Shown: positions 1-10,035 of the stretch, piece by piece
Position numbering within the stretch: the first letter of the stretch is position 1
Layout of the letters: the number at the start of each line of letters is the position of its first letter
NCBI RefSeq assembly: GCF_947487915.1
Contig: NZ_CANKYH010000002.1
Span: 310,001-374,000 of the forward strand
DNA from: an uncultured Serinicoccus sp.
GTDB lineage: Bacteria; Actinomycetota; Actinomycetes; Actinomycetales; Dermatophilaceae
Direction: 5' to 3'
Length of the DNA: 64,000 nt
Notes under the pieces: generated by a model
Databases searched by the model: none
Told to the model about the DNA's origin: nothing
What the model saw: the letters and a program-made list of their open reading frames with translations, nothing else
Made by a program: the position numbers and the translations under genes

Positions 1-477
1 GGGCAGGTTGATCCCCTTGTTGTTGGACACGACTCCACCCACGAGCACCTCGCAGACGACGTCGGTGTCGGTCACCTCGGTGGCCTGCAGCAGCACCTTG
101 CCGTCGTCGACGAGCAGGTCGTCGCCGGGCCGGACGTCACCGGCCAGGCCCGGGTAGGTCGTGCCGACGACCTCCCGGTCCCCGGTCACGCTCCTCGTGG
201 TGATGGTGAAGGTGTCGCCGGTCGCCAGGGTCACCGGGCCGTCGGCGAAGGTGCCGGTGCGGATCTTGGGGCCCTGCAGGTCGGCGAGCACGGCCACGGC
301 GTGACCGGTGGCGTCACTGGCCTCCCGAACCCTCAGGTAGCGCTCGTGGTGCTCCTCGTAGGAGCCGTGCGAGAGGTTGAGCCGGGCCACGTCCATACCG
401 GCGGTGACGAGCGCTTCGATCTGCTCGTAGGAGTCGGTGGCGGGGCCGAGGGTGCAGACGATCTTGGCGCGACGCAT
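1..477 (-). CDS. pyk: Pyruvate kinase, N-terminal part (runs off the window)
   Basis: Glycolytic enzyme converting phosphoenolpyruvate and ADP to pyruvate and ATP in the cytoplasm. The visible 159 codons start at the ATG whose complement is at 475-477 and read MRRAKIVCTLGPAT, the classic pyruvate kinase N-terminus. Next come MDVARLNLSHG (Arg and Asn of the active site) and ADLQGPKIRTG, then the start of the B domain with LLVDDGKV. The frame is open to base 1, so the C-terminal two thirds lie outside the window. It is the last visible gene in the trp/redox gene direction, 53 bp after the DsbA-like gene, and may have its own promoter. Identification is firm. Confidence 0.95.
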   Translation of the reverse strand, partial: MRRAKIVCTLGPATDSYEQIEALVTAGMDVARLNLSHGSYEEHHERYLRVREASDATGHAVAVLADLQGPKIRTGTFADGPVTLATGDTFTITTRSVTGDREVVGTTYPGLAGDVRPGDDLLVDDGKVLLQATEVTDTDVVCEVLVGGVVSNNKGINLP

Positions 478-530
478 GACCTCCACCCTAGTCCTCCCGG
501 CCGGCGATCCCCGCATCGCCTGCCCCGGCG

Positions 531-1262
531 TCAGGGGGCCGAGCCGAGCACCTCGTCGAGCGTCTCCGGTCCGGCCATGAGGGCCCGCATCTGGTCGTCG
601 CCGACCGGCTCGCCGGCGACGAGCAGGCGGGGCGTGCCCGTGACCCCGTCACGGTTGGCGCGCTCCTGCATGGCCTCGACGTAGTCGCCGTAGGCGTCCC
701 CCTGAGCGCACGCCGTGAAGGACTCGAGCGCGCTCCCGGTGAGCCCGGCCTCGGAGGCGAACCCGAGCAGCTCCTCGTCGGTCCAGCCGGCGCCCTCCTG
801 CTCGGGCTGCCCGGCGAAGACCGCGGCGTGGTAGTCCAGGAACGCTCCCTCGTCGTCCGCGCAGAGCGCGGCGTTGGCCGCCCGGTGCGAGGAGTCGTTG
901 CCCAGGGAACCGTCGAGGAAGGACATCATGGTGACCGTCAGCCCGATCTCGCCGGCCTCCGCGCGCTGGGCCAGCTCGGCCCCGACCGACTCCTCCAGGA
1001 CGCCGCAGAACGGGCACTGGAAGTCCTCGTAGAGGTGCACCTGCGGGACGTCCTGCGACGGCGCCGCGCCGAGACGGACGCCACCGCCCTCGGGTAGCGC
1101 GTTGGCGCTGCCCTCCGCCTCCAGCCCGCCCCCGCGGGACACGGCCCACAGCACCAGACCTCCGACGAGCGCGACCACCAGCAGGACGACCCCGCTGACG
1201 AGGGGCACCGAGGGCCCCCTGGCGCTGACGGGCTTCACGGCGGGTGCGGGCGGACGGGGCAT
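531..1262 (-). CDS. Membrane-anchored DsbA-like thiol-disulfide oxidoreductase
   Basis: 243 residues: a Pro-rich N-terminus, one transmembrane segment at about 20-42, a short linker, then a thioredoxin-fold DsbA domain outside the membrane. The redox motif is CPFC (Cys83, Cys86) in the context YEDFQCPFC. The cis-proline loop appears as VTGTPRLLV near residue 207, and two further cysteines (ALCADD, TACAQG) lie in the helical insert, as in many actinobacterial DsbA-like proteins. It probably oxidises or isomerises exported proteins. It starts 1 bp after the stop of the MauE-like gene, so the two are co-expressed and the membrane protein is the likely electron partner. The exact substrates cannot be seen. 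Confidence 0.85.
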   Translation of the reverse strand: MPRPPAPAVKPVSARGPSVPLVSGVVLLVVALVGGLVLWAVSRGGGLEAEGSANALPEGGGVRLGAAPSQDVPQVHLYEDFQCPFCGVLEESVGAELAQRAEAGEIGLTVTMMSFLDGSLGNDSSHRAANAALCADDEGAFLDYHAAVFAGQPEQEGAGWTDEELLGFASEAGLTGSALESFTACAQGDAYGDYVEAMQERANRDGVTGTPRLLVAGEPVGDDQMRALMAGPETLDEVLGSAP

Positions 1263-1263
1263 G

Positions 1264-1770
1264 TCAGGTCCTTCTCAGCAGGTGGTGGTCGAGGGAGAGC
1301 GGCGTGCGCGGCCGGAGGACCAGCCATCCCGCCATCGCGAGGAAGCCCACGTCGCGCAGCATCTCGGCGAGGTACCTCGTCTCCTCGGGAGCGACGCGCC
1401 CCCCGGTGCCGAAGCAGCCGCAGTCGATGGACAGGCCTCGGGCCCAAGCGGAGGCGATCCCGGCGACGAAGACCACCATGAGCACGGCGGTGGCCGCGGC
1501 GGCGCCACGGGTCAGCAGCCCCAGGAGGAGGAGCACGGCCAGCGCCAGCTCCAGGACGGGCAGCAGGACCCCGACGGCCCGGGCGAGCTCGTAGCCGAAC
1601 AGCTCGTAGGCCAGGACGTTCTGGACCGACCCGGTGAGGTCGACGACCTTGGTCCACCCGGCGTAGCCGAGGACCCCCGCGAGCCCGAGACGGAGCACGA
1701 GGCCGACGGCGTCCAGCAGGCGCGACCCGGACCGCCCCCCGGGCGGCGGCTGGCGCCGCACCGTCGTCAT
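1264..1770 (-). CDS. MauE/DoxX-type membrane protein, probable redox partner of the DsbA-like protein
   Basis: 168 residues with four predicted transmembrane helices (about 20-38, 63-86, 90-107, 135-155). A short cysteine pair, DCGCFG (Cys117 and Cys119), sits between helices 3 and 4. This is the architecture of the MauE/methylamine-utilisation membrane family, proposed to move electrons to periplasmic thiol proteins. The ATG at 1770 was chosen because it overlaps the trpA stop as ATGA; the open frame runs further upstream but only inside trpA. The DsbA-like gene follows after 1 bp. I infer that the pair forms an oxidoreductase system comparable in role to DsbB or VKOR; the partner assignment rests on context. 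Confidence 0.75.
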   Translation of the reverse strand: MTTVRRQPPPGGRSGSRLLDAVGLVLRLGLAGVLGYAGWTKVVDLTGSVQNVLAYELFGYELARAVGVLLPVLELALAVLLLLGLLTRGAAAATAVLMVVFVAGIASAWARGLSIDCGCFGTGGRVAPEETRYLAEMLRDVGFLAMAGWLVLRPRTPLSLDHHLLRRT

Positions 1771-2548
1771 GCCCGGCGGACCCCGGCGGCCAGCTCCTCG
1801 GTGAGGTGGCGCAGCGCCCCCAGCCCGTCGGGCCCGCCCAGCGCGCGGACGAGGGCCGATCCGACGATGACGCCGTCGGCGAAGCCGGCGACCTGGGCGG
1901 CCTGGTCGCCCGTGCTCACCCCCAGCCCGACGCACAACGGGAGGTCGGTCACGGCGCGGGTGCGCTCGACGAGGTGTTCGGCGTCCGAGCCGACCGCCTC
2001 GCGCACCCCCGTGACCCCCATGGTGGAGGCGACGTAGACGAAACCGCGGCAGGCCTGGGTCGTGGACCGCAGGCGGACGTCGGTGGAGCTCGGAGCGACG
2101 AGGAAGACCGGCGCCAGACCCCGCTCCTCGGCGGCCGCCCGCCAGGCGCCCGCCTCGTCCGGGATGAGGTCGGGGGTGATGAGCCCGGCGCCACCCGCGT
2201 CCGCGAGGTCCTGCGCGAACCGGTCCACGCCATACCTCAGCACGGGGTTCCAGTAGGTCATGACGACCGGCACCGCGCCGGCGTCCTTGGCGGCCGCCAC
2301 CACCGTGAAGACGTCCTTGAGCCGGAAGCCGGACCGCAGGGCGGTGCTGGCCGCCCGCTCGACGACCGGGCCGTCCATCAGCGGGTCGGTGTAGGGCACC
2401 CCCACCTCGATGACGTCCGCGCCGGCGTCCGCGAGGGTACGGATCGCCTCCAGCGACGTCGACAGGTCGGGGTAGCCGGCCGGGAGGTAGCCGACCAGGG
2501 CCGATCGCCCCTCCTCGCGGCAGCCGGTGAAGAGGTCGTCCAGGACGC

Positions 2549-2552
<4 letters not shown>
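1767..2552 (-). CDS. trpA: Tryptophan synthase alpha subunit
   Basis: Cleaves indole-3-glycerol phosphate to indole and glyceraldehyde-3-phosphate, the alpha half of tryptophan synthase. The protein has 261 residues from the ATG at 2552, starting MSVLDDLF. The catalytic acids fall at the canonical numbers: Glu49 in [11 protein letters not shown] and Asp60 in LMDGP. The C-terminal phosphate-binding segment GVIVGSALV is present. The ATG overlaps the trpB stop as ATGA, and the trpA stop overlaps the MauE-like start the same way, so trpB, trpA and the redox gene are translationally coupled. An in-frame extension upstream to 3116 lies within trpB and was discarded. Confidence 0.96.
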
Positions 2553-3801
<1,249 letters not shown>

Positions 3802-3805
<4 letters not shown>

Positions 3806-4635
3806 CGCCGTCCCCCTGCCCGGGCCTCGGCGCCGGCGTGGACCGCCGGGTGGGACCCTGCGGCCACCATGCGCGCGACGGCCTCGCGGGGCATCCCGTG
3901 GGTCACCAGCGCCTCTCCCACGAGCACGGCCTGGGCGCCGGCCTCGGCGAGCTCGACGAGGTCGAGGGGTCCCCGGACCCCCGACTCGGCGACCGCCACC
4001 CGGTCAGCGGGTATGCCGGGCGCCAGCCGGGCGAAGGTGCCGCGGTCGACCTCGAGGGTCTTGAGGTTGCGGTTGTTGACGCCGATGACCCGGGCGCCTG
4101 CCGCCAGAGCGCGCTCCAGCTCGGTCTCGTCGTGCACCTCGACGAGCGCCTGCATGCCCAGCGCCTCGGTCCGCTCGAGGAGGCCGACGAGGACCTCCTG
4201 CGGCAGCGCGGCGACGATGAGCAGGACCAGGTCGGCGCCGTGCGCACGGGCCTCCCAGACCTGGTAGGGGTCGACGACGAAGTCCTTGCGCAGCACGGGG
4301 ATGTCGACGGCGGCGCGGACGGCGTCGAGGTCGGCGAGCGAGCCCCCGAAGCGGCGGCCCTCGGTGAGGACGCTCACCACGGTCGCCCCGCCGGCCTCGT
4401 AGTCGGCGGCGAGCGAGGCGGGCTCGGCGATGGCCGCCAGCGCGCCCTTGGACGGACTGCTGCGCTTGACCTCCGCGATGACGTGGGTTCCCGGTGCGCT
4501 CAGCGCCGCCCAGGCGTCGCGGCAGGAGGGGGCGCGCCGGGCGCGCTCCTGGATCTCGTCCAGGGGGGTCGACAGCCGGCGTTGGTCGAGGTCCTCACGG
4601 ACCCCGCTGACGATCTGCTCGAGCACGGTGGACAC
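3802..4635 (-). CDS. trpC: Indole-3-glycerol phosphate synthase
   Basis: Closes the indole ring from carboxyphenylaminodeoxyribulose phosphate in tryptophan biosynthesis. The chosen GTG start at 4635 gives 277 residues beginning (V)[10 protein letters not shown], matching the usual N-terminal helix of the family. Catalytic signatures are [10 protein letters not shown] (Lys57), VLRKDFVVD, and [13 protein letters not shown] with its catalytic Asn. The C-terminal phosphate site reads AVLVGEALV. The long open frame upstream to 5346 is antisense or overlapping noise. About 80 bp separate it from the HGxxPAAW gene upstream, and it overlaps trpB by 4 bp downstream. Confidence 0.95.
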
Positions 4636-4717
4636 GCCCCCAGCGTAGTCGCCGCTCCCGGGGGCCGCGGTCGCGGGGCCGGACCGGCCGGGGCGGGGCC
4701 TCGAGCCGGCCGGGAGA

Positions 4718-4930
4718 TCAGTGCTCGGCGGCCTGCTGATGGGGGTCGCCCATCCCGGCCTTGTCCAGGAGGTACCAGGCGAGTGCCCCGACCACACCGA
4801 GGGCGAGACCGACGTAGAGCAGCCAGTCCGGGGAGAACACGACACCCCAGCTCCCGATGACGCTGGCGACGAGCATGATGCCGACGCCCACCCAGGCGGC
4901 GACGCTGTGACCGTGGCTGTCCTCGTGCAT
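4718..4930 (-). CDS. Small HGxxPAAW-family membrane protein next to trpC
   Basis: 70 residues. The N-terminus [12 protein letters not shown] is a variant (Val for Pro) of the HGxxPAAW motif that names a small actinobacterial family commonly encoded beside trp genes. Two transmembrane helices follow (about 12-32 and 38-55), with a charged C-terminus rich in Gln and His. A good Shine-Dalgarno (GAGGAG) lies 9 nt before the ATG. The gene sits 18 bp after the TIGR02234 gene. Function is unknown; conserved linkage suggests a membrane role tied to tryptophan metabolism or simply to the operon. Confidence 0.85.
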   Translation of the reverse strand: MHEDSHGHSVAAWVGVGIMLVASVIGSWGVVFSPDWLLYVGLALGVVGALAWYLLDKAGMGDPHQQAAEH

Positions 4931-4948
4931 GTGGCTGTGCTCCTCGAC

Positions 4949-5605
4949 TCAACGGCTGGACGGGTCGGTCCGACTCGCGTCGGTGCCCTCGTCGGACATT
5001 GTGCCAGCCGCCCCCTCCTCGGACCGAGCAGGTGCGAGCGTCGGGTCCTCCCCTCTCGAGAGCGCCGCCCAGGACGCCTCGTCGGACCGGCGGGCCCGCT
5101 CGTGGTCCTCGCCGCTCGGGCCGGTCGCCACCCGGGCGCCCGCGGTCCGGGCTGCTCCCCCTGCGCGCCCCGCGCGCGGGACCGGCCGGACCGCCAGCAG
5201 GGTCCCGAGGACCGCCACCGCCGCGGCGCCCAGGCCGACCCACCACCAGGGGGCCGGGTCCTGCGGCCGGGCACCCGCGACCAAGCCCAGCGCGGCCACG
5301 GCCGCGACCAGGGCCAGCACCCGGGCGCCCAGACCGGGGCGGCCACGCCACGCCAGCCCGGCGAGCGCGGCCGCGGCCACCACCAGGAGCACCGCCACCA
5401 CGGGGGCCGCCAGCTCCCGCCCCGTCCAGGACTCCTGGGTGCTCACCCCCGCCGCGTCCACCCCCTGCCGGACGACCCACGGCTGGCCGGTGGCCACGAG
5501 GCCGGTGCTCGCGGCGAGGAGCGCGAGCACGCTCGCCCGCGCCCGGGAGCGCGCGTCCCGGACCGGGCGCCCCGGTGCCTCCGTGCCCACGGCGGCCCCC
5601 CTCAC
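4949..5605 (-). CDS. Trp-region conserved membrane protein (TIGR02234-like)
   Basis: 218 residues, starting at the GTG at 5605 that overlaps the upstream ABC transporter stop (GTGA). The sequence shows helices at about 25-42, 66-86, 91-110 and 119-139, with the exported loop carrying QPWVVRQG and [10 protein letters not shown], as in the actinobacterial 'trp region conserved hypothetical membrane protein' family. A long, polar, Ser/Glu-rich tail (about 150-218) is probably disordered and cytoplasmic. In relatives the gene usually lies between trpE and trpC; here the trpE position is taken by two ABC transporter genes. No biochemical function is established. Confidence 0.8.
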   Translation of the reverse strand: MRGAAVGTEAPGRPVRDARSRARASVLALLAASTGLVATGQPWVVRQGVDAAGVSTQESWTGRELAAPVVAVLLVVAAAALAGLAWRGRPGLGARVLALVAAVAALGLVAGARPQDPAPWWWVGLGAAAVAVLGTLLAVRPVPRAGRAGGAARTAGARVATGPSGEDHERARRSDEASWAALSRGEDPTLAPARSEEGAAGTMSDEGTDASRTDPSSR

Positions 5606-7407
5606 CCGCTGCTCTGCTGCGCCGCCCAGGAACGGTGCATGCCGGCATACACCCCGCCCTGGCCCACCAGCTCGCGGTGCGGGCCCAGCTCCACGATCCG
5701 CCCGGCATCCACGACCACGACGAGGTCGGCCGCCTCCGCGGTCGAGAGGCGGTGGGCGATGGCCACCGAGGTCCGGCCGGTGGTCAGCCCCTCCAGGGCT
5801 CGCTGCACCCGCACCTCGGTGGCGGGGTCGACGGCGCTGGTCGCCTCGTCGAGCACGAGCAGGTCGGGGTCGGCGAGGTAGGCCCGGGCGATGGCCACCA
5901 GCTGCCGCTCCCCCGCCGACAGCGACTCGCCGCGCTGACCCACCTGCGTGGCCAGGCCGTGCGGGAGACCGTCGACCCAGGAGTCGAGCCCGAGCTCGGT
6001 GATGGCCAGGGCGAGCTCCTCGTCGGTGGCCTCAGGAGACGCGAACCGGATGTTGTCGGCGAGGTCGGCGTCGAAGAGGAAGCCCTCCTGGGGCACGAGC
6101 ACGACCCGCTGGCGCAGGCTCGCGAAGCTCACCTCGCGCAGGTCGGTGCCGTCGAGCCGGACCGCGCCCTCGCTGGGGTCCATGAGCCGGGTCAGCAACT
6201 TGGCCAGGGTGGTCTTGCCGGACCCGGTCTGACCGACCACGGCCACCCGGGTGTGCGGCTCGATGCGCAGGTCGACGTCGCGCAGGACGGGCTCGCCGCC
6301 GGGGTAGGCGAACCAGACACCCTCGAAGTCGATGGTGATCGGCCCCCGGTCGAGGACCACCCCGTCGGCGCCCGGGTCGGACACGTCGGCCGGGGTGTCG
6401 ATGACCCCGATGACCCGCCGCCAGCCGGCCACGGCGTTCTGCATCTCGGTGAAGATCTCGGTGGCCATGAGCACCGGCTGGGTGAAGAGGTTGACGAGGA
6501 AGAGGAAGGCGAGCAGCTCGCCGAGCGTCATGTCGCCCCGGGCCGCCAGCACGGTCCCCACGACGAGCACGACCGCGGTCGTCACGCCGGCGAAGGTCTG
6601 CCCCGAGACGAAGGCCAGGACCGAGCGCACCTGGGCACTGATCGCCGACCGGCGGTGCGCCTCGATCGCCCCGTCGATGCGGGTCGCCGTGCGGTCCTCG
6701 ACCCCGTAGGCCCGGATGGTCGTGGCGCCGACGATCGCCTCGCTGATGGCGCCCAGCAGGTCCCCGACCCGTTCCCGGACGGTGCCGTAGGCACGCCCCA
6801 GCACCGGTTGCAGCCGGCGGACCAGCAGCACGAGCGGGACCAGGCAGAGGTAGACGACCCCCGCCAGGACCGGGCTGTAGACGACCATGAGGATCGTGGC
6901 CAGCACGATCTGCGCCGAGCTGACGAGCAGCATGAGCCCGCCGAACTGCACGAACATCGAGATGGTGTCGACGTCGCTGGTGACGCGGGAGACCAGCGCG
7001 CCCCGGCGCTCGGTGCTCTGGGTCAGCACCGACAGGTCGTGGATGTGGCGGAACGCCTTGAGCCGCAGCGTGGCCAGCCCCGACTCGGCCGACCGGAAGA
7101 GCCGGACGTTGACGGCGTACTGCGCCAGCGAGGTGACCAGCACGACGCCGGCGGCGATGGCGATCGCGGTGAGGACGAAGCCGACGTCCGGCCCGCCCTC
7201 GGCCTGGATGCCGTTGTCGGTGGCCTGCTGCACGACGAAGGGGATGACCACCCGCCCCACGGTCGCGACCAGGGCCAGTCCGACGGTGAGCCACAGGCCG
7301 ACCCTGAGCTCCGGCGACAGCTGCAGGCCGCGGCGCAGCGTCGCGCCGACGCCGAGCTCGGACTGCGCGTCGATCCGGCTGGACTCCCTCGCCGCCGCGG
7401 TGCTCAT
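5602..7407 (-). CDS. ABC exporter half-transporter, catalytically competent subunit
   Basis: 601 residues from the ATG at 7407, which overlaps the stop of the partner gene (ATGA). The N-terminal half is a six-helix type IV exporter domain. The C-terminal half is a nucleotide-binding domain with Walker A GQTGSGKTT, signature LSAGERQ, Walker B LLVLDEATS with the catalytic Glu, and the H-loop His in IAHRLST. The paired gene 7404-9239 has a degenerate site, so the two form an asymmetric heterodimer of the MdlAB/TM287-288 type. The substrate cannot be read from sequence; drugs, lipids or peptides are all possible. The start MSTAAARESSR was preferred over an upstream in-frame codon that would extend into the partner. 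Confidence 0.88.
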   Translation of the reverse strand: MSTAAARESSRIDAQSELGVGATLRRGLQLSPELRVGLWLTVGLALVATVGRVVIPFVVQQATDNGIQAEGGPDVGFVLTAIAIAAGVVLVTSLAQYAVNVRLFRSAESGLATLRLKAFRHIHDLSVLTQSTERRGALVSRVTSDVDTISMFVQFGGLMLLVSSAQIVLATILMVVYSPVLAGVVYLCLVPLVLLVRRLQPVLGRAYGTVRERVGDLLGAISEAIVGATTIRAYGVEDRTATRIDGAIEAHRRSAISAQVRSVLAFVSGQTFAGVTTAVVLVVGTVLAARGDMTLGELLAFLFLVNLFTQPVLMATEIFTEMQNAVAGWRRVIGVIDTPADVSDPGADGVVLDRGPITIDFEGVWFAYPGGEPVLRDVDLRIEPHTRVAVVGQTGSGKTTLAKLLTRLMDPSEGAVRLDGTDLREVSFASLRQRVVLVPQEGFLFDADLADNIRFASPEATDEELALAITELGLDSWVDGLPHGLATQVGQRGESLSAGERQLVAIARAYLADPDLLVLDEATSAVDPATEVRVQRALEGLTTGRTSVAIAHRLSTAEAADLVVVVDAGRIVELGPHRELVGQGGVYAGMHRSWAAQQSSG

Positions 7408-9239
7408 GACGGCTCCTCCTGCCGTGTCACGGCGGCCCGCTCGGCCGCCTCCCGCGAGTACGCCTGGACCAGGTCGACGTAGCCCCGGCACCGGCCCAGC
7501 AGCTGCTCGTGCGACCCCTGGTCCACGACGGCGCCGTGCTCGACGTAGACCACCTCGTCGGCCAGCAGGATGGTGGCCAGCCGGTAGGCGACGACCAGGA
7601 CGGTCATGCCTCCCCGGGCCTCGCGCAGCCCGGCCAGGATCGCCTGCTCCACGGACGGGTCGACGGCGCTCGTGGCGTCGTCCAGCACCAGCAGCCGTGG
7701 CCGGCGCCAGATGGCCCGGGCGAGCGCGATGCGCTGCCGCTGCCCGCCGGACAGGCTGCCCCCACGCTCACCGATGACGGTGTCCAGACCGGCGGGGAGG
7801 GCACGCACGAAGTCGTCGGCCTGGGCGATCCGCAGGGACTCCCACACCTCGGCGTCGTCGGAGTCCGCGCCCAGCGTGATGTTGCCGCGGACCGTGTCGT
7901 CGAACATGAAGGTCTGCTGGGCGACCAGCGCGGCGCTGGCCGGCAGCTGCCCCCGGGCCAGGTCCCGGGCCTCGACGCCGTCGAGGCGGACCGAGCCGGA
8001 GTCGGCGTCGACGAGCCGCAGGGTGAGGTTGGCGAGGGTGCTCTTGCCCGACCCGGTCGGCCCGACCAGGGCCACCGTGCCGCCCGACGGTATGTCGAGG
8101 GTGACGCCGCGGATCGTCGGGCGCTCCTCACCCGCGTGGGCGTAGGTGACCCCGGCGAGGCGGGAGGAGGCGGGGCTGCGCCGGGGCAGCGCGGAGCTGC
8201 CGTACGCCATACCCCCCTGCGCCTGCAGGACGTGCTGCACCCGGTCGTGCCCCACGACCGAGCGCGGGATCTCCGCGAGGACCCAGCCCAGGGCACGCAC
8301 CGGGAAGGCGAGGATGGAGAAGAGGTAGGCCATCTGTACGACCTCCGCCGCGTCCAGCTCGCCCCGGGAGACCTGCCAGGTGCCGACCCCCAGCACGGCG
8401 AGCGTGCCCAGCGTGGGGATCGCCTCGATGACCGGCTCGAACACCCCGCGGGTGCGGCCGACGAGGATGAGGGCGTCGCGCAGCTCGTGGGTCTTGGCCC
8501 GGAAGCGCTCGGTCTCCTGGTCCTCCCGGCCCATGGCCTTGACGATCAGGCCGGCCTCGAAGGACTCGTGGGCCACCTCGGCGACCTCGGCGCGCAGCTG
8601 CTGGGCCCGGGTGATCCGCGGCGACATGACCCGCTGGAAGACGAGGTTGGCGGCGAACAGGCCCGGGAAGACGAGCAGTCCCAGGATCGCCAGCAACGGG
8701 TCGACGAGCACCATCATCGTGCCCGCGATGACGAGCATGACGATGACACCGATGGCCATCGGCAGCGGGTTGAACACCTGCCAGGTGGCCTCCACGTCGG
8801 CGTGCGCGTTGGACAGCAGCTGCCCGGAGGGGTGGGCGTGGTGCCACGACAGCGGGAGCCGGAGGTACTGGCGGGTCACCCGCTGCCGGTAGTCGGCCTG
8901 CAGGTTGAACCCGGCGACGGTGGCGTAGACCCGGCGCAGGATGACCCCGGTGACGTTGACCACGAGCACCGCCACGAGCACCCCGAAGATGGTCCACAGG
9001 CCGGCCGCCTCGATCTGCCGGGCGCCGACGGCCGGCTCGACCACCTCGGAGGTCAGCCAGCCGATCGCCCCGGCGGTGGCCACCGTGGCCCCGGCCCACA
9101 GCACGGAGCCCACCACCGCGACGACGACGGGCCGCTTCTGGGCGCGCATGCCGCCCCAGATGACCCGCAACCCCCGGCGCAGCACGGCTCGGTCGGCAAC
9201 GGGACGCGGCACCGGCGCGCTCGAGGCAGTCGCGGACAT
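7404..9239 (-). CDS. ABC exporter half-transporter with degenerate ATPase residues
   Basis: 611 residues. An N-terminal membrane domain (about 40-330) is followed by a nucleotide-binding domain with Walker A GPTGSGKST and signature LSGGQRQ. Two catalytic positions are altered: the Walker B segment reads LLVLDDATS (Asp where the general base Glu is expected), and the switch segment reads VVAYRLAT (Tyr where His is expected). These are the hallmarks of the non-consensus half of heterodimeric exporters. It is the first gene of the minus-strand run leading into trpCBA, with the divergent plus-strand gene at 9334 on the other side. The 94 bp between them should hold its promoter; I could not pick one out. 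Confidence 0.88.
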   Translation of the reverse strand: MSATASSAPVPRPVADRAVLRRGLRVIWGGMRAQKRPVVVAVVGSVLWAGATVATAGAIGWLTSEVVEPAVGARQIEAAGLWTIFGVLVAVLVVNVTGVILRRVYATVAGFNLQADYRQRVTRQYLRLPLSWHHAHPSGQLLSNAHADVEATWQVFNPLPMAIGVIVMLVIAGTMMVLVDPLLAILGLLVFPGLFAANLVFQRVMSPRITRAQQLRAEVAEVAHESFEAGLIVKAMGREDQETERFRAKTHELRDALILVGRTRGVFEPVIEAIPTLGTLAVLGVGTWQVSRGELDAAEVVQMAYLFSILAFPVRALGWVLAEIPRSVVGHDRVQHVLQAQGGMAYGSSALPRRSPASSRLAGVTYAHAGEERPTIRGVTLDIPSGGTVALVGPTGSGKSTLANLTLRLVDADSGSVRLDGVEARDLARGQLPASAALVAQQTFMFDDTVRGNITLGADSDDAEVWESLRIAQADDFVRALPAGLDTVIGERGGSLSGGQRQRIALARAIWRRPRLLVLDDATSAVDPSVEQAILAGLREARGGMTVLVVAYRLATILLADEVVYVEHGAVVDQGSHEQLLGRCRGYVDLVQAYSREAAERAAVTRQEEPS

Positions 9240-9333
9240 GGAGAAGGGGCCTCCTGGAAGAGGTGGGTGGGTGGGGCCGGTGACCTATCCAACCACGCGT
9301 GCCTGACAGACCTTCCCGTGGTTCGATGACGGT

Positions 9334-9981
9334 ATGCCGCACACCCCTGACCTGCTGCGCGAGCGCATCGCGACCACCGCCCTCCGGCTCGGACCGGACG
9401 CCCCCACGCTGTGCGACCCGTGGACCGTCCGGGACCTGCTCGCCCACCTCGTGGTCCGCGAGTCCCGGGTCGACGCCCTCCCCGGCGTCGGACTGCCCGT
9501 CCCGGCGCTGCAGCGGCATACCGAGAAGGTGCAGGACCGGGCCGCGCGCCGACCGTTCGAGGAGCTCGTGGACACCGTGCGAGGCGGGCCGGCGCCGTGG
9601 TGGCCGACCCGCCTGCCCGTCCTGGACCGCGCGGTCAACGTGGCCGAGCTGTGCATCCACCTCGAGGACATGGCCCGCGCCCAGCCCGGTTGGGAGCCCA
9701 CCGAGCTGCCCGAGGGCGCGGCCGAGCAGCTGTGGGGCGCCCTGCGCACCACCGGTCGGATGCTCTACCGCTCCGCACCGTGCGGCGTGGTCGCCGTCTC
9801 GCCCGGGCACGGGCGGGTGGCCCTGCGCCGGCCCCCTGAGGGCAGCGGCACCGTCGTGCTCACCGGCGCACCGCTGGAGCTGCTGCTGCACGCCTTCGGC
9901 CGCGAGCGGGTCGCCCGGGTCCAGACCGAGGGCGAGGACCGCGACGTGGAGGCACTGGCCGCGCACCGACGCAGCGCCTGA
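9334..9981 (+). CDS. TIGR03085-family protein (DinB/maleylpyruvate isomerase-like fold)
   Basis: 215 residues starting at the ATG inside the octamer GGTATGCC at 9331. The N-terminal four-helix bundle region has the family pattern LCDPWTVRDLLAHLVVRE (His as likely metal ligand) and later ELCIHLEDMARAQ (second His). This corresponds to the TIGR03085/mycothiol-dependent maleylpyruvate isomerase N-domain superfamily of actinobacteria. The C-terminal third (about 140-215) resembles the SCP2-like or small beta domain of these proteins. Such enzymes are generally metal-dependent and use mycothiol, but the substrate here is unknown. It is monocistronic or paired with the FUSC gene 54 bp downstream. 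Confidence 0.75.
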   Translation: MPHTPDLLRERIATTALRLGPDAPTLCDPWTVRDLLAHLVVRESRVDALPGVGLPVPALQRHTEKVQDRAARRPFEELVDTVRGGPAPWWPTRLPVLDRAVNVAELCIHLEDMARAQPGWEPTELPEGAAEQLWGALRTTGRMLYRSAPCGVVAVSPGHGRVALRRPPEGSGTVVLTGAPLELLLHAFGRERVARVQTEGEDRDVEALAAHRRSA

Positions 9982-10035
9982 CCGCGCCGTCGTGCCGGCC
10001 CGGCACGAGGGCGCGGGTTCGGTCACACTGGACCC

